A DNA stretch of 64,000 nucleotides from Siphonodentalium dalli (GCA_032622095.1 CP136066.1:57504609-57568608), one strand, 5' to 3'; counted from the first letter of the stretch, positions 58,601 through 60,643 are shown. The notes: generated by a model from the sequence alone, not told the origin. Numbers and translations are program-made.

Positions 58601-59671
58601 CACCGCATGGAAGAGAAGCCGAGGGCGAAAGCGGGGGAAATCATACACCGATTCCAGTTTTATACCAGTGAGTTTTGTTTTTCTTACAGGAAACAACTAT
58701 ATGCCCCTTTATACAAAAAAAAACGAGTATACGGTTGTCTGTTATACAGATAATGCATGGCTTGTCGTTGACTATGCCAAAATAGAGGTCCGGGAGGAAG
58801 AATAGTCCACGGGCCGCAGGCGAGTGGAATATTCCTCGTCGAGGACCACTATTTTGGCATAGTCGTCGACAAGACATGCATTATTTATTATAATATATCG
58901 AACATTTGTGTCAATTCTGGTGTTTGTCTTCCATGAAAACGGAAAATGAAGTTATAAATAACGTTCACTGGCATTAACAGATTAGGACTGTCCGCACTTG
59001 CCAACTAAATGGTCAAATTATTAAATACATTAGATAGCTATGATTGGACATTCTAAGACCATTAAAATTCACCAATAAGTCTAATGATATACCGACATTG
59101 CAACACGTATGGTACAATGTATAGTTTCAGATTGGCCGTGTCTTCGGGTGGAAATCCGATTGCGCGAAATAAGTCTGTTACTATAAATAGTATGCGAGTA
59201 GGATTCCTACTGGGGGACTATTATATAGATAATGAATGGCGTTGAGTTGACTGTGCCAAAATATTCCTCCTCGGGGACCCCTATTTTTGGCAAAGTCAAC
59301 GACAAGACATTCATTATTTATTATATTATATTGAACATTGGTGCCAATTATCACACAAGTTATGTGTCTGATTTTGTCACATTGTTATTTACCGTGAATT
59401 TTGGAAATTGGGGGAAGAGGCCTCCGTTGGACGGGGATGTGCAATGTCCAGTTGTTTGCGTGACATGCCGTAACTTTATTGTTCTTAAGTCTATACAATT
59501 GTCATCTTATCAGACTTCCAAATTGTATAACGATTTAACTTTAATTGTTTTCTATACAGAATTGTTGCTGATTAAAAACACTACGTTCTCCTCTTTTTTC
59601 AGTTTAAACATGCGAACAGTTCTAGTCTGGAGAAGAATGTACCCCCATCTGACGGCAATATGTCGTTATAG
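1671..59671 (+). CDS. Adhesion G-protein-coupled receptor, 17 exons, 5' partial
   Basis: This is a cell-surface receptor of the adhesion GPCR class, in which a GAIN domain cuts itself at the GPS and the freed tethered peptide activates the 7TM core. Exons: 1671-1742, 2832-2940, 3543-3680, 5422-5482, 8361-8469, 12310-12356, 13861-13981, 14396-14499, 15479-15581, 27325-27475, 28819-28888, 43331-43397, 47515-47600, 48583-48709, 52334-52375, 58587-58667, 59603-59671. All junctions are GT-AG, all phases agree, and the total is 1557 bp (518 residues plus stop). Seen directly: GAIN helices and strands, the GPS Cys/Trp pattern, HF-T cleavage site, TM1-TM7, the TM3 Cys with a CWLS Cys in extracellular loop 2, and a basic tail. 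Missing: signal peptide and N-terminal recognition modules, outside the window. The 7TM core resembles latrophilin/BAI-like receptors, but I cannot place it in a subfamily. The longest introns are 14.4 and 11.7 kb and are filled with transposon debris. Confidence 0.9.
2832..2940 (+). CDS. aGPCR exon 2: GAIN helices
   Basis: Acceptor is TATACACAG and donor GTAAAT; 109 bp, phase 0 to phase 1. It encodes DKNVASVMKSVERIGRLV, the usual 'leucine-ladder' helix of GAIN subdomain A, followed by a basic turn and a hydrophobic strand start (TIMTPNI). A longer open frame begins upstream at 2781, but its first 17 codons are intronic by this model. Confidence 0.8.
3543..3680 (+). CDS. aGPCR exon 3: GAIN subdomain B start
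   Basis: Acceptor CACGATGCAG, donor GTAAGT; 138 bp, phase 1 to phase 1. It encodes VKRTKADTIQFPES followed by a polar loop and SLRIEKSSLEKIYG. This is the typical IxFP...I.IP..FL pattern that links GAIN subdomains A and B. Confidence 0.8.
3681..5421 (+). other. Intron 3
   Basis: About 1.7 kb, with no coding signal in the host sense. From 4500 on it is filled by a dispersed repeat described separately; the remainder (3681-4499) is AT-rich unique-looking sequence. Confidence 0.6.
4500..5283 (+). mobile_element. Dispersed repeat with GGGGGTAT ends and internal ~170-bp tandem units
   Basis: It starts TATACCCCCC and ends GGGGGTATCC...CACCTCTAG. After a GTCCGTCCGTCGTCCGTCC run it holds three to four diverged units containing TTAGTACCATGG, GCGATTATGACGTCTGT and TCCGAGCTTTTATTCCTAC. 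The open frames inside (e.g. 4636-4923) only reflect these units. I recall such 'CCCCCGCAACGAAGTTAGTGGG' type repeats as common in marine invertebrate genomes; that is memory, not a search. No transposase is visible. Confidence 0.55.
5422..5482 (+). CDS. aGPCR exon 4: GAIN strand, 61 bp
   Basis: Acceptor ATATATTCTAG, donor GTGAGT; phase 1 to phase 2. It encodes NETDMFFSAVFYRNLEIIIP. The VFYRNL..IIP piece is the conserved '..VLYRNLSSLLP' strand of GAIN. The acceptor at 5420-5421 was chosen over two AGs further right (after AAACAG and GTGCAG) because it keeps both phase and the full strand. Confidence 0.8.
6290..6720 (+). repeat. Degenerate ~130-bp tandem repeat, three copies
   Basis: Each copy carries CTAGATGCTAGGATTTTGCAG (with drift), then TTTCAGGTTCAGA, an ATTCTCCCACT-like phrase and a CC(T/G)GTGACCAGTTAAA end. 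Copies start near 6312, 6460 and 6590. No open frame spans them. Confidence 0.65.
7363..7650. mobile_element. Short MITE with 16-bp terminal inverted repeats
   Basis: The left end is TGTTACATCGGAAGTC at about 7364-7379 and its exact reverse complement GACTTCCGATGTAACA is at 7634-7649. The interior (~255 bp) is non-coding. I see no convincing target duplication, so the superfamily is unassigned. Confidence 0.6.
8361..8469 (+). CDS. aGPCR exon 5: GAIN subdomain B strands
   Basis: Acceptor GTTCCCTCCAG, donor GTGAAG; 109 bp, phase 2 to phase 0. It encodes VSVNSQVLAVSVIPN followed by PPFSIRFPHLQ. This is the family signature '..VNS.VI..S......L..PV.I.F.H', the strands just before the Cys/Trp-rich GPS. 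Confidence 0.85.
8529..9402 (-). mobile_element. TTAA-flanked MITE, copy C (inverted)
   Basis: It begins TTAAGGCCCAGAC followed by CGTTTTGCCAAAATGTCC and ends in a TTAA shared with the next element. The sequence matches, base pattern by base pattern, the reverse complement of the element at 9403-10265: TTTTCTCAAAATCT, TTCAAGCGATTAT-like and GTTGCCTATTT phrases occur in the same order. Diverged copy with no transposase. Confidence 0.6.
9403..10265 (+). mobile_element. TTAA-flanked MITE, copy A
   Basis: Flanked by TTAA at 9399-9402 and 10266-10269. The left end GGGGGGAGACGTACGTTTTG pairs imperfectly with the right end CAAAACGTGTGTCTGACCC. The interior encodes nothing recognisable; the 120-aa antisense frame here is not protein-like. 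TTAA duplication is known for piggyBac and Kolobok elements; without a transposase I cannot choose. Confidence 0.7.
10519..10830 (+). repeat. 52-bp tandem array, six copies
   Basis: Exact 52-bp spacing is read from GGTATAAG at 10571, 10623, 10675, 10727, 10779 and the end at 10831. Each unit reads ATATATGGGTGACATCAG, GGATAATAGTAGTATACG and ACGACGG. Copies differ mainly at GTTGGG versus GTAGGG, so the array is young. Confidence 0.9.
12310..12356 (+). CDS. aGPCR exon 6: GPS first strand, 47 bp
   Basis: Acceptor TGTGCTTACAG, donor GTGAAT; phase 0 to phase 2. It encodes KDHIHATCVYWKFDN, the conserved C.FW(D/N)F strand holding the first GPS cysteine (written here as CVYW). The next exon completes the split Ser codon and continues EVGGTWSTEGC. 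Confidence 0.85.
12850..13080. repeat. Short palindromic GGAACC/GAAGAACC repeat cluster
   Basis: The sequence has repeated inverted motifs such as GGAACCAGCTGGTTCC and TTCTTCACGAAGAACC. The same motif style fills 61550-62340. In intron 6; non-coding. Confidence 0.45.
13861..13981 (+). CDS. aGPCR exon 7: GPS motif and tethered agonist
   Basis: Acceptor TTTACTTAG, donor GTGAGT; 121 bp, phase 2 to phase 0. It encodes EVGGTWSTEGC, a variable loop, then HCACDHFTNFAILMSP. Two Trp/Cys landmarks and the C.C.H(L/F)-T signature identify the GPS. Autoproteolysis should fall between Phe (13943-13945) and Thr (13946-13948), freeing TNFAILM as the tethered agonist. His at -2 is present, so the site looks catalytically competent. 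Confidence 0.95.
14396..14499 (+). CDS. aGPCR exon 8: TM1
   Basis: Acceptor ATGTTCGCAG, donor GTAAGT; 104 bp, phase 0 to phase 2. It encodes a short linker (VGIHEEILSYF) and a hydrophobic helix with the aGPCR TM1 pattern VGCGISIFGLVMTI. Junction with exon 7 is in frame. Confidence 0.9.
14500..15478 (+). other. Intron 8
   Basis: About 1 kb. A small inverted-repeat pair lies in it: CAATACTGCCAGGAAACTAT near 15079 and, reversed, ATAGTCTCCTGGCAGTATTT near 15408. This is likely a decayed short element. The antisense frame over this region is not protein-like. Confidence 0.45.
15479..15581 (+). CDS. aGPCR exon 9: intracellular loop 1 and TM2
   Basis: Acceptor AATTCCAG, donor GTACCA; 103 bp, phase 2 to phase 0. 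It encodes FLKKDKIVLHLNLCGSLLVA and then a helix ending FLAGVTEVENK. The I..HLNLC pattern is the standard aGPCR TM2 start. Its closing Lys joins directly to the TM3 exon 11.7 kb away. Confidence 0.9.
16521..16860 (+). pseudogene. Polar Ser/Thr/Asn-rich coding-like fragment, frameshifted
   Basis: One frame reads a Ser/Thr/Asn/Gln-rich peptide (TTNVLSTSNSSSVNLQDQHQ). Near 16690 a different frame continues in the same style (VHSHQENENSVEIHFSSSS) and stops at 16859-16861. The change of frame suggests a decayed coding piece carried inside the element 16311-17443. I do not recognise a family; it could also be chance composition. Confidence 0.25.
17231..17382. repeat. Near-perfect hairpin, ~68-bp arms
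   Basis: The left arm ACAATAGTTAACTGTCATCA through ATTATTTTTCAC pairs with the right arm GTGAAAAATAAT through GACAGTTAACTATTGT. There are only a few mismatches, and the spacer is about 14 bases. It sits just inside the right end of element 16311-17443. Confidence 0.85.
17722..18681 (+). repeat. ~330-bp direct repeat flanking a dispersed 140-bp segment
   Basis: Copy 1 (17722-18059) and copy 2 (18357-18681) share long identical runs, for example AATAAACTTACAGCAATTAG and CTCTAGCTCTGGAAAAGACA. Between them lies a segment beginning ATACTATAGTGAAAAAGTTA and ending ACAATCAAAAATTCAAAA. That segment recurs at 25242-25378 and, reversed, at 26690-26830 and in part at 27206-27270. Confidence 0.75.
19070..19640 (+). 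repeat. Tandem copies of a ~110-bp CTCGCCAAATCTCG unit
   Basis: Related phrases (CGCCAAATCTCG, TATTCTCGCAAACGAGAGG, ATTACGTAATGTAGCGGGAT, GGTACCCACATGTGTG) recur at about 19076, 19344, 19411 and 19585. A further dispersed copy lies at 24415-24560. Non-coding. Confidence 0.6.
20560..20640 (+). repeat. GA-rich simple repeat
   Basis: An imperfect GAGA/GATA purine run, AGAGAGAAAGAGAGAGAGAT and neighbours. No further function can be read from it. Confidence 0.85.
22540..23000 (+). repeat. ~200-bp tandem repeat, two and a bit copies
   Basis: Units start GATTAAAGGGACATCTCGTG, continue ATACAATTTCCATGGTCA and CAAAAAGGGAATT, and end in ATGAATGTGT plus a CCGGAGCT-like phrase. Copies begin near 22552, 22750 (diverged) and 22950 (truncated at 23000 by the next element). 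Confidence 0.65.
23285..23358 (-). tRNA. tRNA-like cloverleaf, probable tRNA-Val-type pseudogene or SINE head
   Basis: Read on the minus strand it folds as follows: acceptor GTTTCTA with TGGAGAC (two G-U pairs); D-arm GCAC/GTGC with loop ATTGGTGA; anticodon stem CCTCA/TGAGG around GTTTACAC; variable loop GGATT; T-arm GTCAG/CTGAC with loop TTCGAAT. B-box core GTTCGAATC is canonical. Oddities: an 8-nt anticodon loop and a C at the discriminator position. The loop contains TAC, the Val-type anticodon. I infer a decayed tRNA or a tRNA-derived sequence, not a working gene. Confidence 0.5.
23428..23516. repeat. Perfect hairpin, ~40-bp arms, 5-base loop
   Basis: Left arm TAGATCATGCCATGAACC through GCTAACGCCC, loop GCTAC, right arm GGGCGTTAGC through GGCATGATCTA. 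I see no mismatch in the arms. It lies inside the element 23003-23676. Confidence 0.9.
24415..24560 (+). repeat. Dispersed copy of the 19070-19640 unit
   Basis: Shares CTCGCCAAATCTCGGCGAC, TATTCTCGCAAACGAGA and ATTACGTAATGTAACGGGAT, and GGTACCCACATGTGT, in the same order as the earlier array. Confidence 0.6.
24843..27204. mobile_element. Large inverted repeat (~0.5-kb arms) enclosing a TTAA MITE
   Basis: The left arm (24843-25378) and right arm (26690-27204) are diverged inverted copies. Both begin with ACACxxAATGTGTC at the outer end, share GTTGCATATAATATGC, AGGCATATATTATG-like and AATTTTATA-type phrases, and end inwards with the CACTATAG...CAAAAATTCAAAA segment. Enclosed is another short inverted pair (25383-25470, AATGTAAGAAAACATG against CATGTTTTCTTACATT) and the MITE 25609-26539. 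No transposase seen. Confidence 0.65.
25609..26539 (+). mobile_element. TTAA-flanked MITE, copy B
   Basis: Flanks TTAA at 25605-25608 and 26540-26543. It matches copy A (9403-10265) along its whole length in the same order: ACGTTTTGCATAAA, AACATCTTGAATT, GTTATTAAGAGACAACAAAA, TTTTAATACATTTGAGAG and a CATCTGACCC end. Its ~930 bp hold no coding frame. Confidence 0.75.
27325..27475 (+). CDS. aGPCR exon 10: TM3, intracellular loop 2, start of TM4
   Basis: Acceptor ATTTACTTTCAG, donor GTATGT; 151 bp, phase 0 to phase 1. It encodes TTCIIVAALLHFFYLVAFFF then MLAEGVDLAISILYVFA and a basic loop to YWLCLGW. The Cys near the start is the TM3 disulphide cysteine, and ML.EG is the class signature. Confidence 0.95.
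27830..28500 (+). repeat. 18-bp minisatellite (CTGCCTGTTTACACTGTC type)
   Basis: Dozens of diverged 18-bp units; because 18 is a multiple of three, all three plus frames translate to hexapeptide repeats of the LPVYTV type. This explains the overlapping open frames of 68-138 residues at 27758-28359. It lies in intron 10, between the TM3 and TM4 exons. Confidence 0.85.
28819..28888 (+). CDS. aGPCR exon 11: TM4
   Basis: Acceptor TTTATCCAG, donor GTAAGT; 70 bp, phase 1 to phase 2. It encodes APVVIVAVSLGATQLAGYGN followed by DK and a split Tyr codon. The GxP.V.V..S pattern is the class TM4, and the GYG motif starts extracellular loop 2. Confidence 0.9.
31850..32450 (-). pseudogene. Degraded non-LTR reverse transcriptase
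   Basis: On the minus strand, pieces in shifting frames read KTLIDTHSMKPKG, then VCIDIKTSFNSL, then GLPQACQPSSIILNRYLDDI, then RLLYADGMVL. These follow the order of RT motifs (a helper helix, the first catalytic Asp block, the LPQG block, and YADD). In-frame stops occur, and the catalytic pair is YADG (31990-32001), so it is dead. It is clearly distinct from the LINE at 34733-42895. Confidence 0.65.
35590..36098 (-). pseudogene. LINE ORF2 C-terminal region
   Basis: Two minus-strand frames continue from the reverse transcriptase. One reads LGFTLDEHFTLNKHI and NISTKALQRTALLTRLRGTG; after a frameshift near 35885 the other reads NLLKMQRAQNAALSKALFE and AADIPYIKQRLQELA. Such a Leu/Gln-rich stretch with an IP.I..R..EL motif is usual after Jockey-type RT domains. 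Confidence 0.7.
36100..37003 (-). pseudogene. LINE ORF2 reverse transcriptase domain
   Basis: The minus strand carries the RT blocks in order: KAPGDDDITYGVIRQAP, IPKPGKDHTIPTNYRPISLL, GAIFLDVEKAFDSVWHNGL, LKAGTPQGSVFSPLLF, and SQFADDIDIW (FADD at 36225-36236). Catalytic Asp residues are intact. A frameshift near 36395-36400 separates the third and fourth blocks. Reading begins IFAPLLKDKVEPG; just upstream (higher coordinates) it is cut by the GC-rich insertion. Confidence 0.85.
37242..39935 (+). repeat. 14 copies of a palindromic GCTCGATGGGA...CTCGAGC cassette
   Basis: Copies start near 37242, 37318, 37369, 37721, 37795, 37975, 38049, 38349, 38422, 38735, 38811, 38882, 39816 and 39891. Most are in pairs or trios 71-76 bp apart, separated by longer GCGGAAGCGGCGG-like filler. 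Full cassettes continue AGCAGATGCCGGTGGTGTG and CGGCCCAGGCAT. GCTCGA and TCGAGC arms allow a short hairpin around a GGGAnnCGG loop. Confidence 0.8.
39465..39790 (+). repeat. 18-bp array passing into a 16-bp array
   Basis: From 39465 to about 39570 the unit is GAGCAGCGGGTGATACAG (18 bp). From about 39570 to 39790 it shortens to GTGATACAAGCAGCGG (16 bp, ~14 copies). The 16-bp unit rotates through all three frames, giving a 16-residue protein period (VSPAACITRCLYHPLL) on the minus strand. Confidence 0.9.
40757..41002 (-). pseudogene. LINE ORF2 linker region between endonuclease and RT
   Basis: The minus-strand frame reads MDRKFWQTFKTLMGQ, DKAQIFAESLRKIHI and FNKRFKRHVNDYIGSHKE. The W..F..L and A..FA..L..I pattern is the usual stretch before the RT of Jockey-like elements. 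It is bordered by the GC-rich block on one side and by the TTAA MITE on the other. Confidence 0.75.
41007..41589. mobile_element. TTAA-flanked MITE inside the LINE, 583 bp
   Basis: Flanked by TTAA at 41003-41006 and 41590-41593. Ends are AGGGGTACTGTACGCCA and TGGCGTACAGTACCCCG, a 16-bp near-perfect inverted repeat. Removing the element with one TTAA joins the LINE codons of ...KKITASLN to DQNMDRKFW... in frame, which fixes the boundaries. TTAA duplication suggests piggyBac or Kolobok mobilisation; no transposase inside. Confidence 0.9.
41594..41990 (-). pseudogene. LINE ORF2 region after the endonuclease
   Basis: Minus-strand frames read LKIKKFKISKAKVKLRRNIG, INISETLNNALNLACP, and RFKRKIRRLSAKNPHDNEYK to ESWKKITASLN. 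Basic, helix-forming sequence of this kind follows the endonuclease in Jockey-like elements. At least two frameshifts are present. Confidence 0.65.
41990..42639 (-). pseudogene. LINE ORF2 apurinic-type endonuclease domain
   Basis: ORF2 starts at Met 42639 (MEDLKITHININGLRG). After a 1-nt frameshift near 42590 it continues EIIEHIEDYKPHIIALNETK, VTIISLYYPPH and CIILGDFNAN, then after another shift VGSDHLPLEL (SDH at 42007-42015). Asn of the first block, the NETK Glu, GDFN and SDH are the known catalytic positions of this family and are all readable. The frameshifts make it non-functional. Confidence 0.85.
42705..42895 (-). pseudogene. LINE ORF1 C-terminal remnant
   Basis: The minus-strand frame reads AIRFAATIVECLREFKTSK, ILQKVTEKVSQHFKTN and YTREINKINQH, then stops at 42705-42707, 66 bp ahead of the ORF2 start codon. 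The position and the helical, charged sequence fit the end of a LINE ORF1. The element is truncated here at its 5' end; sequence above 42895 is unrelated. Confidence 0.55.
43089..43187. repeat. Near-perfect hairpin, ~48-bp arms
   Basis: Left arm CGTAGAACCGCCACCTCC through AACAAGTT; right arm AACTTGTTTAATCAAG through GGCGGTTCTACG; the loop is a few bases. It lies 144 bp upstream of the TM5 exon and would form a stable stem in the pre-mRNA. Confidence 0.9.
43331..43397 (+). CDS. aGPCR exon 12: extracellular loop 2 and TM5
   Basis: Acceptor TTTGTTTCAG, donor GTGCGT; 67 bp, phase 2 to phase 0. It encodes CWLSISNHLIWAFVVPALCI. CWLS carries the loop-2 cysteine that pairs with TM3 Cys, and LIWAFVVPA is a class hallmark. 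Confidence 0.95.
45004..46216. mobile_element. 1.2-kb element with ~70-bp inverted ends, termini GAGGATAT
   Basis: Left arm GAGGATATGTAACA..., CTCGAACGGCGTCCAAAA and CCCAATGTAGCTATTTTGAC; right arm the reverse complement: GTCAAATAGCTACATTGG, TTTTGGACGCCGTTCGAG and ATATATCCTC. A 123-residue plus frame (45646-46017) is hydrophobic at first but matches nothing I know. No target duplication found. Confidence 0.7.
46640..46711 (+). repeat. CT microsatellite
   Basis: A nearly pure (CT)n run with CCCT and TGT interruptions. It generates the Arg-Glu and Ser-Leu repeat peptides in overlapping frames, which are not genes. Confidence 0.95.
47515..47600 (+). CDS. aGPCR exon 13: end of TM5 and intracellular loop 3
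   Basis: Acceptor TGTTTCCAG, donor GTAAGT; 86 bp, phase 0 to phase 2. It encodes VNTIIIILVLRAMYSTSTML and SRNKKDKAK. The N near the start and the basic end match the class pattern before TM6. Joining to exon 12 gives ALCIITVNTI without a gap. Confidence 0.95.
47959..48363 (-). other. Unassigned open frame in intron 13 (134 residues)
   Basis: After an artefactual N-terminus made by a (TA)n run, the frame reads EAFKRQFQRLKTRNVHLFGL, then a Cys-containing section with LPTTKCLELDVLPVRTQWV and VARHMPNCTIVIKTNNGQEI. It has balanced composition and six cysteines after residue 50, more protein-like than other frames nearby. I do not recognise a family, see no splice partner and cannot exclude chance. 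It runs opposite to the receptor gene. Confidence 0.2.
48583..48709 (+). CDS. aGPCR exon 14: TM6 and start of TM7
   Basis: Acceptor GCTTTTGACAG, donor GTGAGT; 127 bp, phase 2 to phase 0. It encodes SGVRSICVLMPLLGLTWVLG then VFSVNEDLVVFQYLFAIFNS and LQ. The LLGLTW.(L/F)G motif of TM6 and the YLF.I.NS.QG motif of TM7 are diagnostic. Confidence 0.97.
49455..49525. repeat. Hairpin, ~27-bp arms
   Basis: Left arm ATAAGAAATAACTCTTG plus TTTCGATT, right arm AATCGAAA plus CAAGAGTTATTTCTTAT, spacer about 20 bases. Confidence 0.85.
49602..50015. mobile_element. MITE with ~50-bp inverted ends (GAGACCTTTCGCAAAATCAC)
   Basis: Left end ATTAGAGACCTTTCGCAAAA then TCACTATTATGATTGCGGAT; right end ATTTTGCGAAAGGTCTCT preceded by ATCCGTAATCGTAATCGTG. 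The arms match with a few differences. Target duplication is uncertain. No coding region. Confidence 0.75.
50243..50555 (+). repeat. 23-bp minisatellite with 30-bp variants
   Basis: The core unit is GAGGCCGCAGACAAGAGACAATC-like in 20-base pieces: GCCGCAGACAAGAGACAATC preceded by GAG. Some units gain a GAGAGCA insertion. Because 23 is not a multiple of three, all frames stay open on both strands and yield the four Arg/Asp/Gln-rich or Ser/Cys/Leu-rich frames over this region. Confidence 0.9.
50570..50830 (+). pseudogene. LINE C-terminal Cys/His fragment
   Basis: The plus frame reads NCPACNSEVGDEYHFLRMCD then KFNDIRERYIPKYYW. The C..C...(7-8)H....C spacing with DEYHFL is what I remember from the end of several non-LTR retrotransposon ORF2 proteins. 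An in-frame stop lies just upstream (after PIEMKR), so only a broken tail is present, next to the 23-bp minisatellite. Confidence 0.5.
51540..51659. repeat. Long hairpin, ~55-bp arms, followed by ATATCCTC
   Basis: Left arm GTGTTTCTCTCATATGATAT through TTTTCAGTTTTCTCTCG; right arm CGAGAAAACTGAAAA through ATATCATATGAGAGAAACAC. A few mismatches occur in the inner third (GTCACG against TTAGAC). Confidence 0.85.
52334..52375 (+). CDS. aGPCR exon 15: end of TM7, 42-bp micro-exon
   Basis: Acceptor ACTTTTTCAG, donor GTGAGT; phase 0 to phase 0. It encodes GLFIFVIYTVLNSH, the universal G.FIF....L end of the class 7TM. The frame stays open past the donor for 33 codons to TAG at 52475-52477, which gives an alternative end if the intron is retained. 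Confidence 0.9.
53310..53720 (+). repeat. ~200-bp subterminal tandem duplication rich in GACCGT
   Basis: The two copies share AAAAAGACCGTCGCTTTAAC, GGGCAACATCGCTGCCAAC, GGTATAAAACCGTTTAA and GGTTCAACACC.TTTAATTAA in order. A third weak echo starts near 53680. Confidence 0.8.
54529..54680. repeat. Long hairpin, ~65-bp arms, followed by CCTCTATC
   Basis: Left arm TATCCACACTTTTTCAGTGG through TTTGAATTTCCACTCGTGG; right arm CACTCGTGGAAATTCAATG through CCACTGAAAAAGTGTGGATA. A short GCTAAAGT spacer separates them. A few mismatches lie in the middle. Confidence 0.85.
54898..55380. mobile_element. Tc1/mariner-like MITE, TA-flanked
   Basis: Ends AGTACCAGTCAGAAGAAGTG and, reversed, CAGTACCAGTCAAAAGAAG, with TA at the borders. 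The outer sequence resembles the CAGTACCAGTCAAAAG end I remember for animal Tc1-like elements. The interior (repeated GCGATATTG and GCGC phrases) is non-coding. Nested in the 53301-57700 element. Confidence 0.7.
55396..55752 (-). other. Unassigned antisense open frame with hydrophobic stretch (118 residues)
   Basis: It starts at Met 55752 and includes a strongly hydrophobic run, LIKLSLADSLILVLSVVIPS, followed by H/K/C-rich sequence. The run looks like a single transmembrane helix, and the LADSLIL phrase recalls rhodopsin-class TM2, but nothing else of such a receptor is present. It begins just right of the Tc1-like MITE. Probably a chance or decayed frame. Confidence 0.2.
57100..57505 (+). 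repeat. ~150-bp tandem repeat dense in ACCATGGT palindromes
   Basis: The phrase CCATGGT(G/A)ATTTTCAAACT recurs with ~150-bp spacing (57281, 57430), along with TATCACTGTAAC and AACCATGGTA. More than ten CATGGT/ACCATG palindromes occur in 400 bases. Confidence 0.75.
57841..58194. mobile_element. TTAA-flanked MITE with ~118-bp inverted ends, 354 bp
   Basis: TTAA at 57837-57840 and 58195-58198. Ends AGGTACTCAATCCGATTAAG and CTTAATCGGATTGAGTACCT are exact reverse complements; the arms extend through TTTCTTTGGCTTCGGGG, CACCCTTCAAAGCT and GTGATCAGATATCGAT. Spacer about 115 bases. Boundaries are well supported. Confidence 0.9.
58587..58667 (+). CDS. aGPCR exon 16: start of cytoplasmic tail
   Basis: Acceptor GAATTTATAG, donor GTGAGT; 81 bp, phase 0 to phase 0. 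It encodes VKDAFTAWKRSRGRKRGKSY and TDSSFIP. V(K/R).A(F/Y)..W is the usual membrane-proximal helix after TM7, and the basic cluster fits the cytoplasmic side. Without splicing the frame would continue to a stop near 58803. Confidence 0.8.
58750..58884. repeat. Foldback repeat (copy 1 of a pair)
   Basis: Left arm ATAATGCATGGCTTGTCGTT plus GACTATGCCAAAATAG; right arm CTATTTTGGCATAGTC plus GTCGACAAGACATGCATTAT. A related hairpin is at 59229-59317. Confidence 0.75.
59229..59317. repeat. Foldback repeat (copy 2)
   Basis: Left arm ATAATGAATGGCGTTGAGTT plus GACTGTGCCAAAATA; right arm TATTTTTGGCAAAGTC plus AACGACAAGACATTCATTAT. It is homologous to 58750-58884 but shorter in the middle. Both lie in the last intron. 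Confidence 0.75.
59603..59671 (+). CDS. aGPCR exon 17: probable last coding exon
   Basis: Acceptor CTCTTTTTTCAG (a strong pyrimidine tract). It encodes FKHANSSSLEKNVPPSDGNM and SL, then TAG at 59669-59671. Phase 0 agrees with exon 16. The stop overlaps a good donor, GTAAGC at 59671-59676, so some transcripts might splice on; if so the codon would be TA plus the first base of the next exon. I favour the stop. Confidence 0.6.
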   Translation, partial: FKHANSSSLEKNVPPSDGNMSL

Positions 59672-60413
59672 TAAGCAGATAAGGTAAACATGATCTCATA
59701 TAACATAAGCATAAGAAAGCGCAATAGGCGATATATTTAAGCCCGCGTGATTCAAATTTTGGCTTCAGGGAACTGTGTCAGACCTTTGCTGTGAGCTACA
59801 TGTACAATGCATGCGTGTAGACTTATATACATATTTTTTCAATTCACAGAATAGTCTATGGCAATGAGGGAGACCACAAACATCGAGCGATGACCACTTG
59901 GTAGTGTTCTGCTACCTCTTCACTTTAGGATTGGTGTGTCCACGTACTCAGCATATCTACAACCCACGTCATCTTGAGAAACACAGGATTAACAATAATA
60001 CGATATGTTATACAAGGGAATACTCTTACCCACCACTTTGTGGCTACTGGTATTTTATGAGGTTGATTCCCTGTGTGGTGGTATAATATTGAAGCAGATC
60101 AGCCAACACCCTTACTAATGTATTTACGTTTGTGTGTTTTCATCTGCTTTATATCATCAGTATTACATATCTTTTATTAGCCCCTAATTGCGGCCTCATA
60201 TTTTAAGAAAGACAGATGTGTATTGTCGGCGCACACAGTGACGTAAGAGCTTAGTTCAATGATATCGATGTCAATGCCGGAACTGTATTATTATGCTAAT
60301 TAGAATATAATTAGATATTCAATTTATGTTGGGTTATTGAGTGTTGATTGTGAGATAAACATGGGTGATAAGGGTGGTTGAACAATCATGCCAACATGAA
60401 AAGATACATTTAA

Positions 60414-60419
60414 AATAAA
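60414..60419 (+). terminator. First AATAAA downstream of the aGPCR stop
   Basis: This is the first canonical polyadenylation hexamer after 59671 on the + strand, about 740 bases into the putative 3' UTR. No independent evidence marks the cleavage site. Confidence 0.25.
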
Positions 60420-60539
60420 ACTAATTTGTTCTTGATGGTGTCAAGATCGTACATGTATATCATTGCTAAAATGTGCTTATGCTATAAAATTAATCTCAAA
60501 TTCGTCGCAATGCTATACGAAATGTATTAACCTCGCCCA

Positions 60540-60640
60540 CTAAATTCGTTTCGACCCTCGCTAAAGCTCGGCTCAAATCGAATTTAGAGCACTCGGTTAT
60601 TAAATTTCGTAAAAATTGCGAGTCATTAAATATCCTCTAT
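60540..60640. repeat. Imperfect foldback followed by ATATCCTC
   Basis: AACCTCGCCCACTAAATTCG and CGAATTTAGAGCACTCGGTT form an imperfect stem around GACCCTCGC...GAGC. ATATCCTCTATATA follows at 60630-60643, like the hairpins at 51540 and 54529. Confidence 0.5.
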
Positions 60641-60643
60641 ATA

